From Stromatinia cepivora (Eukaryota; Ascomycota; Leotiomycetes; Helotiales; Sclerotiniaceae), in NCBI GenBank assembly GCA_014898415.1, contig RCTD01000041.1:62001-126000 (forward strand): a stretch of DNA of 64,000 nucleotides, in the 5' to 3' direction. This document shows, in pieces, positions 13,733 to 24,912 of the stretch. Below the pieces are notes generated by a model. It searched no databases. It saw only the letters and a program-made list of their open reading frames with translations, and was not told where the DNA came from. The position numbers were made by a program, and so were the translations under genes. Position 1 is the first letter of the stretch; each line of letters starts with the position of its first letter.

Positions 13733-14393
13733 TTTTTTACCCACATATCGCTGTTTTTCCTATCTTTTGATGCTGCTTTAAACAATTTGAATAGATATTG
13801 AACTGTTCTCCTTTCAAATTTCGAATTCTGAAAATTGTCACGAATCGTGAACCATAGGAGGCTAACCACGTGATACCTCTTATCTCCCACGTCCATTGAT
13901 GAGCTGATCGTCCGTGCACATGCGTTACGATTCATGCGATTTAGTATGGTAAAATGGTGACCCTAATAACACATGCGCACAACCCCGCAGCTTACGAATG
14001 GGTATTTGTATATATATATCTAGTCGCTCCTTACGAGCCATAGTTCTTCAGTTGTAGATTCTAAAGAACATAATTGACCCTGTTTATTCAGCTCTACTAC
14101 GGCTCTTGTGCGTCACAAAAATCTTGATTGTATTTCGAAGATTTCAATAAAATCTCAACAATTTGATGATTTTGAAGTTTTTAAAGTTTGTATAACCTTT
14201 TTTAATAATTTTAGAATAGATTTTTGAATAAAAAATTAATGATTTTGAATGATTTTAAATAATTTTGAATAAATAATTGAGAATTTACAATACTTTAATC
14301 ATTTAGATTTCACCATACAAATTTTCAATCAGCGTGATGATATTATTGGTCAGAACCCCTGTCTGTGGAACCAAGCATGGTCATTTTTTGGTG

Positions 14394-14426
14394 TGTCTTA
14401 CAATACTTACCCCATCAACCTCCGTA
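14394..14426 (-). repeat. Right terminal inverted repeat
   Basis: This 33-nt arm is the perfect reverse complement of 13700-13732. Confidence 0.95.
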
Positions 14427-15222
14427 CTTCCATGTTCCATGTCTCATCAACTTATGGAGTACTCAATTTCCAAAGGACTAGGGAATGTCCTTTTCGTGCC
14501 CAAAGAAGGTAGTGTGAGTGGAGATTTTAAGAGTGGGGGATTCGGCACCCCAGTCTGGTTTCCGCGCTTCTCAGGAGTGGGGAGCGGAGATACATTAATC
14601 TCACTCTCTTTCCCGCCGCTACTAGTTAATACTTCGTAGTTACGGGTCAAAAGCTAATTTTGTATCTTTAGAATCCGAATCTATCACATCGATTGCTGAT
14701 GCCGAGGAGATTTGTGAATGGCTACCGAAAAATGGGTTGAGACAGTAGATTTCATCCGATGATCCACCGGACTTATTGAGAGACGATCATTAGATTGATA
14801 ATATCTTTAGCGTCAACAGAATTTGCTGCAGAAATAGTATATTGAAACGGAAAAGTCTTCATCAGTTATAGCGAAATATTGATCAATATCTAGCAGCTCG
14901 AAACAGTGTGCATTCAGATGCACTATTGCTCCTGCCAAAGCAATGGCTTCGAATTCATACATTTAGTGTATACCTATCATGACAACTAATTCATGCAAAT
15001 TTACAAATGACTGACTCGCTGGCACCACCATATGTGATTGGAAAAGGGCATCACGGAAGGAAACAATTTTTTTGGTATTTTTACATTCTTGATTTCTGTT
15101 ATTTATTTGTTAGCACCTGATGAGAGAAGTCAACCAACGCAAAGTAAAGTATATCAACGTCCAACCAGTCATGCCGCTCAAAGATAGCGAAGATTCTTCC
15201 ATAGGGCCTTCTACTTGTCGAC
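14427..15222. other. Intergenic, no gene seen
   Basis: No domain or long coding frame is recognised between the inverted-repeat element and the minus-strand 2EXR relic. Confidence 0.5.
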
Positions 15223-16807
15223 TTAAGAATCGCTTTTGAATAACTCCTTGATGCCTCGATATTGATGGTGTAGTGATCCGTCTTCATCACAAGCGAAATC
15301 CTCTTTGAGGTCGGAAAATTCCACTTTGTCTTGAGGATGCGGAACTATGCAGGTGAAAACTAAATTATCGTGATGTAAATTTTTTCACGTCGAACGACCA
15401 TTTCTTCGCCTCGATCCAAAACCTGGATTGTGAAGAGCGCGATGTTAGATTTCACTTTGCCCTAGTAGTCGGGATCAGCTAGGACGGCCTCACTGGACTC
15501 GTCTTTGAGTTCTTTCGCATCCTCTATATACTTGTCTGGTTCCTCTTTAAGACGCCGAGTCTTCCGAGAATCTTCGACTGTGGTAATGTTGCAGTGCAAG
15601 GCCTCGAGTGTATCATCATCCAGCCATGCCAAGCCCTCATGCCCGACCTCAATATCGTTCCAATTGCGTTTATGAAGTCTTTTTGATGTGGAAGATCCTC
15701 CCTTGATAAAAAGAAAGTCTCTAAGCACTGGGAAGTTACTTTTAACATGAGTCCACATATCTCCCGCAGCATCTTCGTCTTGGCGATAGGGATTGGATTA
15801 TAATGCGAGGGCAAGATGCTGAACTTTAGAAAGATCCCATCACAATTTGAACTTCTCTAACCATCTATGATTAAGGTCTTCGCGGTGGTCGACGTCAAAC
15901 ATGAGGGTGTCGACTGCAGGGCTGATGTACCATTCCTAGTAGACTTTCTTTACTCCATTGCCCTGTTATTCGAACTTGGCATGGTCGGATGACGGCATCA
16001 ATTGTGTGTAGTTCTCAAGGAAAGCTTCTCGCGATTCCCAATAAACGTACGTACAACAATCTCCATCAAAATCTCTGCAGCCAAGCCACATGTATATCTT
16101 TAAGGGATCCTGTTCGTCGTAAAAATAGCCCCAGCGGTTGAGATGAAAAGATATGACTCTAGGATCAGAAAAAGCATATTTCCAAATCTTGCACCGGAGT
16201 TCGAGAGGCAGTCGAAGAAAGGAAGTGAAACTGTCATATTCATACTTCACCCGTCCCACTTTAAAGGCATTGATACATTTATTACTTTCGTCGTCCTAAA
16301 GCCAATCTTCCAGGCCATTGGTGCAAAAGGATCGTTTTCGATGTCCAAGCTGTCACAGTTGAAGAGTTGCTCAATTATCCAATGTTCTATACTCCGTCGG
16401 CAATTGGATTTCTTTCACTGAAGGGCATGTGACAACTCACCAGGATCATACATCAAGTCATCGATTTCCAATGCTGCCAGGGACTCTTCTAGTTTAAGGG
16501 CTTGCTCTTCAATCCCCTCATCATTTTTATGTATCGTGGATGAGTTCTCCGCATTATCACGTTTTTGGATTTCGCCACTCTCACCAGCGATGCGACCCCC
16601 ACAGTACCGGTCGAAAATTAGTCGCCTTCTATGGCAGTCTGCTTTTTTCATCGTACCAATGGCTTTTATAAGGTGTCTGCAGTCATCCTGGCCGTTTTTG
16701 CCTGATGGTTTCGTATGATGTGTTGAAACAATGTAGTAGAATGAAAAGATTTCGAAGTCGAAGGAACAAGACGACGAACGCTCAACTTTCGCGCCACAAA
16801 AGTTCAA
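15223..16807 (-). pseudogene. 2EXR-domain protein, stop-riddled copy
   Basis: On the minus strand the 2EXR core FTSFLRLPLELRCKIWKYAF (about 16230-16170) is clear. An N-terminal exon (16807 down to about 16447) ends DDLMYDP before GTGAGT, the same YDP-then-intron arrangement as the 5.3-kb copy. Downstream, one frame remains readable for about 800 nt but contains stops at 16296-16298 (TAG), 15966-15968 (TAA), 15936-15938 (TAG), 15840-15842 (TGA), 15798-15800 (TAA) and 15462-15464 (TAG). Each could arise from CAG, CAA or CGA by a single C-to-T change. The C-terminal motif DGSLHHQYRGIKELF ends at a TAA at 15223-15225 in another frame, reached by a frame change or small intron near 15340. Such a pattern is expected from repeat-induced point mutation followed by drift. 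It is certainly not translatable as one protein. Confidence 0.8.
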
Positions 16808-17240
16808 GTGAGCAGTGTCGATATCAAATTGGCTTGCTGCTTGCGTTCAGTCGCAATTGCACTGCTGCATTTCGTTTAGTGTTTTAGGTTCCAGTTGAAT
16901 GCAGTCTTCCGCATTTTACAATGTGCGGTCCGTCCATAAACATGTCGTGAAATTCACTCCCTTCTAGTATCAGCCTTTGCCATACACTTGCTCGATGAAC
17001 CTTTTCTTGCATATCTTGGCTGCTCTGATGAGCCACATGCAATTGGTCCTTCAAGAAGCATTTGCTTCTTCAGCTCCCTGAGACTCTGAGAGTATCAAAA
17101 TGATCAAAGAATTTTCGAAGGCTCAAGATTCGATGAGTTCGAATTCAACTGTATTCTAGGCAACTGGGTACATTGGAAGCTAGGAAAAAGGCTCCTAAAA
17201 GGGTGAGCTAAGCAAACAGTAGCGTCTAAAGTGTTGACAC
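16808..17240. other. Intergenic, no gene seen
   Basis: Nothing recognised; only short open frames. Confidence 0.5.
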
Positions 17241-19077
17241 TTGGTACAATATTTTGTGAGAATAATTTCCGGGAATATACCGCCTTTGAGCAAACTTAAA
17301 CAGCCGCCGGCCTTAGATGATGAACTGGAAGCTTGGTTGAATGCCAACAAGCAAATCTTCCCCCACAAAAGGACTTCAAATTCCCTCTTCTCCCCCCTCC
17401 CGCGGCCACAAATGTTACAACCCTTGCCGCCAACAATGTTACACCACCCCTCACTCCAACTCAAGGTCTCGAGCTCTGTCCGAGGACCACGTTGGCAGCG
17501 AGTTGCCCTCTCCTTCTCCCGTTCGGAGATCTGTTACCCGCCCTTTCCGCCCTGTTACCACGCAATCTGCCTCTCTTTCACCTCTTGGGAGACCTATTAC
17601 CCTGCCTTCTCTCGGCTTCCAAGATTCTGCGTCACCGACATCTCCATCTTCACGCCCAATTGCGGCTGCTGTTGATACCGAACCAGCTGCCACCGAATAT
17701 TCTGTTATCTTACTAGCTATTGCTGGACATTCTGCTACCATGCTGAAGCACGAGCAGCATTGCTCAATGCTAGCGTTCCTGGTGCACTCATCGGTTTCGA
17801 TGCACTCCGAGTCTGCTTCGATCAAGCCCTGGAAGAGGAGGAATTTCTTTTTCAGATGGCCACTGTATTGGGCCTTAGAGTAAAGAAGAGTGCTTCGTTT
17901 CTCGCCAATTTGTTATCTTGATACCACTAGATGTTACCTCTGCCGATTTCTTTTTGTTACATTTGATGATTTTCCTTGCGGTATTAGGACACTTTCCAGA
18001 AGTTAATTAGTATCGATGCCATTCATGGCTATATTTTGAGGCTATCCGTGTATGTGTGACCATTTAATCAAATCTCTCCGTTGAATCCACAAACTGTGCA
18101 ATTGACCTTGATAAGCTTAATACGTTCTAGTTTTGTCTTTGCAACTTTAGAGTTTTCCCATCGGCTTCTGTTTTCTCTGGAGTGCTGGATATATTCTCAT
18201 CTGCAAGAACAATTTTGCAAATACCACCAGAACCAATTAAATCACCAAAGATACAAACAACGAAAATGTATTCATTCGTTACCGATGAAACTACTCCTAC
18301 ACCAGCTGCCGATTCCAGCGGTTCTGTTACAAAATCCGCGCCTCCTGTTACCTATGCAAGCAATCCCTTTGTTACAGAATCTGGCAACTCAAATCCCACT
18401 GGGGAGAGCTCGTCTCGCGATCTTGATCTTCTTGATATTTCGAATCGCTGGAAACAGGATGCTATTTTGCAAGATTCGTACGTATTTTTCAACAAAGATA
18501 GAGTACTTTGACTGATTTTCCAGACAGCTCTTCTCCTTGGAGAGTTCTCTTCCTCCTTTGTTAGAACATCCAACCCTCCTCTTGTTAAATCGTCTTCGAA
18601 TCTCAACTCTGTTACAACTTCTTCGCAATTGAGTCAGCTGCGTTACGAACTCAAGAGCATACTCAACCATATCGTTACCATGAAATCCAACACCTTGTAG
18701 TTGGAGAAAAAGCTTTGTTAATGGAGAAAAGAACGAAAGAGGTCGAAGATGAGTCTGCTAAGGAAGTAATCATCTAGGCCAATTGTTACCACTCAATCTG
18801 TTGCCGCTCCTGTTGGTACCACTCCCCCTGTTACCCCTGGCCTCGTTACTTCCGACTTGTTACTCGACCTGTTACCACTCCAGCTGTTGTTCCTCAACAT
18901 TTTTTCGGTCGAGGGGGTCGTAGACCTCAAAATGCAGAAGAGAAAGCTGCTTTTCTGGCCTATGATTATCATTGTACACGGAAATTGTTGTGTGGAGATG
19001 GTGGGACGGATTCTGAAGGTTCCGAGGCATCAATTGTTACCACAAAGAAGGGGTCGAATGGCGATGAGTTCGAATGA
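17241..19077 (+). pseudogene. Ser/Thr/Pro-rich unknown gene(s), fragmented over several frames
   Basis: Coding-like sequence runs through this block but shifts frame repeatedly. Pieces visible: PPALDDELEAWLNANKQIF near 17306; SVTRPFRPVTTQSASLSPLG near 17527; a piece ending LEEEEFLFQMATVLGLRVKK before TGA 17919-17921; a clean two-exon piece 18266-18481 plus 18524-18700 (42-nt intron, GTATTT..TTCCAG, 130 residues, starting MYSFVTDETTPTPAADSSG and ending ILNHIVTMKSNTL); EKALLMEKRTKEVEDESAKE near 18720; IVTTQSVAAPVGTTPPVTPG near 18781; and RRPQNAEEKAAFLAYDYHCT ending at TGA 19075-19077. The word GTTAC recurs throughout and encodes the VT pairs. I recognise no family. It could be one decayed gene, two related genes (VTTQS occurs in both halves), or an intron-rich gene that I cannot splice. 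Confidence 0.5.
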
Positions 19078-21935
19078 GACTTCATGATACGGAGTCAACA
19101 ATTTATAATGTTACAGAGATAGAGAATAAATGATAGTAATTGAAGCTGATGAATGTAGCTGGGTATTACAATCTTCTAACTTCTGATATGCCAAGACTTC
19201 CGACGCACACGGAATACTTCCTCCCCCCATCCTTTTCCCTAGGAGATCAGTGATTTGCAGGCCGGCGAGGTCCTTAGCCTTTGGCCTTCAGATCCAAACA
19301 TGATAGGGTGAAATGTCTCGTAGATAGAGCACAGAATTGAAGGTTCATAGCGCACTAGTATTCACAAATAATAACTTTATCGTAATTTGCTCGGAGAGGA
19401 TATCTATACCACCTGAAGAATGAAAGGGTATGACATTATCCGACAGCTGCTGGACCTTTGGCTAATGCAACTGATTGGGTGACTGCGCAAACAACACTCT
19501 TGCTTTCAACGATAGCTAGTAGAATACTTGTCGGTTAGTCAATTCGATGCACCGCTTTGCACAAGAAGTACACTTTTATCTTTGAAGCACAATATGAATC
19601 CATTTCCGTATTGGTCACTTCGCGAGGATAAACTTCCCCGGAGGCAGAGCCCTTCCAAATACCAGCAGGTTTCCAAAAAAAAAGAGCCCCATTTTCAACG
19701 TGCAATTAAGCCTCACTTCCACTACTGCATTTCTTGCACTGCGCTTGCCGGTGTTTTGGTGATATGACGTCTAACAGACGTGGTGATAAAACCGGCAAAA
19801 TTATTCGTATAGCTTGAGGCTTTGGCGACGGGATACCAACACAACCACAAGATAAACATCACCAGGAACGTGGGATTCTTCATAATTAGAAGGACTCGAA
19901 TTGATGCTGAGGAGCTGGCAGATAAAGGGATGGATGAATGCCTGGATGCCATAGTTTGAGTTTTGCTTCCCCAAACAGCTACTCGAAATGTAACCATTGC
20001 TGATCCCGACATTTTTCCTCAATAATCTATTCGAGACATCTTCGAAATTGTTCCCCGCATCAACGATCTCCTCTTTACTTGACTTCGGCGCAGGAATCGC
20101 AAATACTCTCCTTCATTTAGGTTCCTGGTATCCCCACCAGAATACGGAGACCTTGTAGTGTCATTTGTGACAGCAACACGCCAGACATCTGCGGGCCACC
20201 AAAATTCAACCCTCCTACAATGTAGTACTTCACTGCGGCCCCTCCCTTCGAAACTTCATCCTCTGCCCGAAATGGCCATTATATCCTATCGCTACTCCAC
20301 GAAGTCCGAATCCATCCATATACCTTCCTGCATTTGCGCCAGTCACTAACTCTTCGAATACAGTAACAAACACGCGAGAGATAGATTGGAGCAATTGGCA
20401 GACCGTTGGCACATTAAGGTATCGGTGCGATAGGCCTTCTCGAGAGTGCGCGCGAAATCGGCAGGCAGTAGCTTTTCAGCCGGATGTGGCCACACATAAC
20501 AAAATATACAAGAGTGAGGGCAAATACAATCTCCCGGGCAAACAAGGCTCTTTGAAAGATTTTGAAGAACCTGTGGCTAAGATGGGACAAGTAGGGGATT
20601 ATGAGCATGAAACAGGTTTGGATAGAATGTGTGCTATGTTTCTGCCAGCCTGCGTTGCACCATTTCAAGCACTCAATACATGAGCACGAAGGTAGGCTAT
20701 GCATTGAGAGGACTACCATCGGCGTATCTCGTCAATTCGGGTGCTGCTGATTTTGCATGGCTGGAAAGTCTGCCTTCTGAATTATGGCAGAAACTTAGGC
20801 TGGCTATGATTTCTTCCTTTCTATACCCAAAGCTGGCAGTCCCGGATTGGATGAGGCGGCACTCAGTATCTCCCGACCACACTTTAATCTTGTCTGGAAT
20901 CTGCCATGGCGAGCCATATGTTGGCAGATACTTTAGGAAGTATAGATTAGGCGTGGTGAGATGTCATACAAGTTAAAGTTGAGACTTGGCCAAACTGTTT
21001 GATCTCCGACTGCGCATTCAAACCTCTTCAATTGCTTGATTCAGTCCAACTAAACAACTGAGCTCAGTTGTTTACCCAGCACAAACATTCATCCCATCTC
21101 GCCCATTGTAGCTCTCTCAGATGTCCCACTCGTTTCCTCAGTCCCTAGGCAAACATTCAGCACCTAGCATCAGGTAGACAAAGTTAAGTCTATCATAACA
21201 ATGTGCCCCTGAATTGGCTGTGTCTACCAAGTCACATTTGATGCATATCTACATTCATCATCACTCACTTCCTTCAACATTCTACGATTGGATATGTATG
21301 CATGTTAATCATCTCATATCTATAAATCTCAGAACCCTTTGCTTCCATACGTCTAAGTATGGCATCTCGTACTGGAGCATCTATCCGTGGCAATAGTTTA
21401 GCTTACAAGCGAAACTTCCCTTAACGTGTAGCACGAATATGGAAAGCCGGTCAAGTTGATGGTCCACCAGCTCCTGAAAGAATCCTGAGGCTCGATCAAT
21501 ATATAGATGGGGGCTCAAGGCTTCGTCCTCTAGAACGACTGAGATGTATACACCTTCCGGCTATTCTTTTCATTTCATGGGGCACATGGCCAATAGGTTG
21601 TCATAAAATTCCCATGAATCGGGTATTTTCTATGTGAGCTTGCAGCAATGTAGCAGCGACCTTTAATTTGGAAAAAAAAAATCCAAGTCCATCTACCCCA
21701 AATTGATTCTTAGATACATGTTTAACTGCGCCTATACTTGTTCAAAAACAGCAATAATTAATCCATCTCCTGATACCTTAAAGAACATGAGTGCACTCAC
21801 AAAGTTGTGTCCTTTCATGTCCTAGCAACAGCCATGGGTAATTCGGCGTTTCACTCAAGCAGCAAACTCCGGGTTTTTGTTGGTATCATATATTCATTCC
21901 AAATATCTTATTATACATAAACCAAATACCGCCAT
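19078..21935. other. Intergenic, no convincing gene
   Basis: Several frames of 60-115 codons are present but none has a recognised domain or good coding character. A short LPSELWQKLRLAM word near 20776-20814 resembles the start of an F-box or 2EXR domain, but the rest does not follow. Confidence 0.5.
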
Positions 21936-23718
21936 CTACTCAATAATCCCATACCATTTAAGTTCTCTTCCACTAAGTTCCAATATAGGAATCTCATCTC
22001 CATTCTTCCCCCTCAAACTAACCTGGTTAGCACCTTGAGCATACAAAACTCCCCCAGATCCCGGCCCAATCACAGTCTTGTCCTCTTGTGCAGTGACAAA
22101 TCCACCATCAGCAGGTCCTGCCCATGCAGTAGCATATGCTTTGGACGTTCCTCTCATGGCTACACATACTGGTGTAATTCCCAAGCTGACAATCGCGATA
22201 CCGAGATTATCACCGACGGCGACTTCTTTTCCGACTGGGATTGAAATGGTGAGGAGAGATGCACTCAATTCTTCGGGAGTAACTTCTATTGTGGAAAGAG
22301 TTTCCCATTGGTAAAATGCGGAGAAAAGAGCGGTGGCATTTGTGTATCGGAATACTGTCAATGTGACATTATCTGTTGGTGCATCACCAGCTAAGTTTAT
22401 TCCAACGGTCCTTAAGTTTCCTGCCTTGGATGAAGAGAAGGTTTGATAGAGGGTGTGTTGGGGAAGTGAGCAATTGAGGTAGTAATCTTGGTGATCATTT
22501 CCGGACCCCATAGCTGCAGCCTTTGCAAGTCCATTAATAGTAGTATTAGTGGCTGGAAGTGTGACGGTAGTAGTGAGGGAAGCGGAACAATCTAAATCTT
22601 GGATTGAACCATCAGAATTGAAATTGAGAACTTGGAATTGATGGCCATGTTGTGCGTTTCTCGGACCGGCAAGTGGTGCGCTAGCTTGAATATCGGCTTG
22701 ATGGATATATACTCCATCACCTCCAGTTGAAGAAGGAATTGTTAAAACAGCGGTAGTTTGACCACCGCATGTATCACCGCTGATAATTTGGCGAGCCCAT
22801 GGTCCTGTAATATCCTTCGCTCGGTACATGACCAAAATGGTTCCTTGACAGAAACCACAAGTGTTGGATGCAGATACATAGTAGTACCCATTGCGATAGA
22901 AGATATCTGGAGATTCGGCCTGATAATCAACAAGATCTCCTACTGGATTAATGTTTGTGACATTTCCAGTTGTGTTCATGAAATCATTCGTAAGTTGCTG
23001 GATGTACATGGATTGTTTGAATGGAGGCCAAATTGATGCGCCTAGGGTTGTGAAGTCGATCAAAGAGTATGCGAGATATCCGGTTCCATTGATAACAGCA
23101 ACGGAGAAATCACCTGCCTGGTGGGTTTGGGGATTTGGTTGATATCCAACCGTGGCACGAGTAGGTTCGAGCACGTATCCCGAAGCTGGGGAGGAAGACG
23201 TGAATATTGCATAGCCTGGGCTACCAGCATTTACCCACAGGATGTAGAGCGAACTTGTAGGATTGTATACGATATGTGGTCTTCCACAATCTCCCCCACC
23301 TTCACATACTGTGGCTGTGGTATTTTCTGTCGGATCGAACAAAAGACCATTTGAGGACCACTGTGAAGAATCTAGTTAGTACTGAGATATTCCAAGGTAT
23401 TTCAAGCGAGGGTATTCCAATTACGCAGCTAAAAAGAAATGACAGGCGCAGAAGTACAGGAGAAAATTCACTTACAGTAACTAAATCCACTGAACTCCAA
23501 CTCTCAATTCCACAGAAAGCTTTACCACATCCAAAGTTTAAACCATACCAAAGATATTGACCCTCAAAGTAATCGATCTTGCCAGATGTGGAATCGATGA
23601 GGTCGCCATCAGTAGAAAACATATTCACAAATGAATTTGAGATTGTTGTATCTAGACATGTTGCTGCTCCGAGTAATGATGATCCCAAGAGGAGGTTTAA
23701 TAATATAGGGTTCCGCAT
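21936..23718 (-). CDS. Secreted glycoside hydrolase, GH43-like
   Basis: Two exons, 23718-23476 and 23360-21936, flank a 115-nt intron (GTAAGT..TTCACAG) and join in phase as 555 residues. The N-terminus MRNPILLNLLLGSSLLGAA is a signal peptide with cleavage likely near residue 20-22, so the enzyme is secreted. The repeated blade motifs resemble five-bladed propeller glycosidases of family 43: DYFEGQYLWYG (about 49-59), CGRPHIVYNP (about 106-115), GDFSVAV (about 164) and AESPDIFYRNGYYYVSASN (about 232, probable acid Glu). The arrangement is closest in appearance to the beta-1,3-galactanase-like branch of GH43. About 200 C-terminal residues form a separate beta-rich module. It probably acts on plant cell-wall side chains; the substrate is inferred only. 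A TATA-like TATATAA lies near 23853 upstream on the minus strand. Many N-x-T/S sites suggest glycosylation. Confidence 0.8.
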
Positions 23719-24912
23719 GTTTTGCTATGTGTGTGATATGTACGACGGAGAAACGTTCCCGAGTTCGAGCTCTGGGGAGGGGAGAAGAGGAATTAATAAG
23801 TAAATTATTTGCAACTGAATGTGTAAGGAAAGTTGGATGGGGTCTCCTCTTTATATAACTTCCGCTGGTACAGCTCTTCGAAGCAGTTGGGTATTAGAGC
23901 CTCAGGTCTTGGCAAAAACTTTTCAAATTTTCAAATGAAGAATAAGAATGACTGAGTGGCATACCGCCAAGTTTTATCCAATTTCCAACACGCTTGGAAC
24001 CGTCCACCTAGCTTTTACGTATTGCCTTTCCCTTTCCAAATCAAACATAACCATTTTTTTTTAAACATAATTTACAATACTTCCCTTATCAACCTCCATA
24101 ATTCTCAATTCCGCACATTTCATTGGACTTCACCTCATTATGACGTACCCCTTCACCGCTCGGAGGAAGAGAACCCCAAATTTCATTCCACCCTTCCACT
24201 TTGAGGCTACTTGGCACCTTTCAATTATGGCTTAATCAGTGCCGATGAAGCAAAAAAAAGTCAAAAATTTCGTCAAAGGCAAGTATGTGGGTAATCATTG
24301 GTAATATCCTATGGTAAAGGCACGCAAATACCCCGGAAGAGCCTGGATAAGCAAGCACGCCCAACCATCGTCCACCTCCCCCGTTTTCCAGCTTCTCCAC
24401 ACTCCCCCGCAATCCCCATCCTTAAGGTGGACGGCTTACCGGTTTTGATACTCGTCCACCCTGGAGAATGGGATATTTCATATGTCAGTACAGGGGACTT
24501 GGAAATCTGGGGATATCACCTGCTTGTGGAACTACGTGTATGTCCATCAGCTTTATAATCCTCGAGCCTTTAAAATTAATGTTTGGATAAAGTTTTCTAG
24601 AGGATGGACTTTTCAATGCTTCAATGCCTATGAAAAATCATTGTACCTAATGGTTGGTGGCTCGATGGGTTGAGCTTGAGGTTTGGGACAAGTGCTCATA
24701 GTTGTCAAATTTCAAAGCGAAATAAACTTGATTATGTGATTATCATTTTTCAATACTCATTTGGTCATTATGATTTTTCCCATCAAACATAGGATCTCAT
24801 GCGCTATATGCCCGCGAGTACCATAATACCCGGGCCATTTCACAGGGTGATTACCCTATCCTGTAGAAGTAGAGGAGGGTGATATGCCCTACCCTTCGCC
24901 CAGCCCTGATTT
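23719..24912. other. Intergenic, no gene seen
   Basis: This holds the promoter of the GH43-like gene and the 3' side of the hydantoinase gene. The only notable item is a diverged copy of the inverted-repeat arm at 24073-24100. Confidence 0.5.
24073..24100 (-). repeat. Diverged solo copy of the 33-bp terminal repeat
   Basis: Twenty-four of 28 bases match 14399-14426, ending in CAACCTCCATA instead of CAACCTCCGTA. Three of four differences are C/T or G/A transitions. No matching opposite arm was found within about 1 kb. Confidence 0.5.

Larger units (their letters stand above)
13700..14426. mobile_element. 727-bp inverted-repeat element, MITE-like, TA-flanked
   Basis: The stretches 13700-13732 and 14394-14426 are exact reverse complements over 33 nt (left end TACGGAGGTTGATGGGGTAA, right end ending CAACCTCCGTA). 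If TA is the target duplication, the element itself starts CGGAGG and ends CCTCCG, as in Tc1/mariner-type non-autonomous elements. The interior has no long open frame and includes a very A/T-rich block (about 14130-14310) with repeated GATTTTGAAT-like words. Size, lack of coding capacity and TA ends all fit a MITE; no transposase is present in the window. Alternative: an unrelated foldback sequence. Confidence 0.65.
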
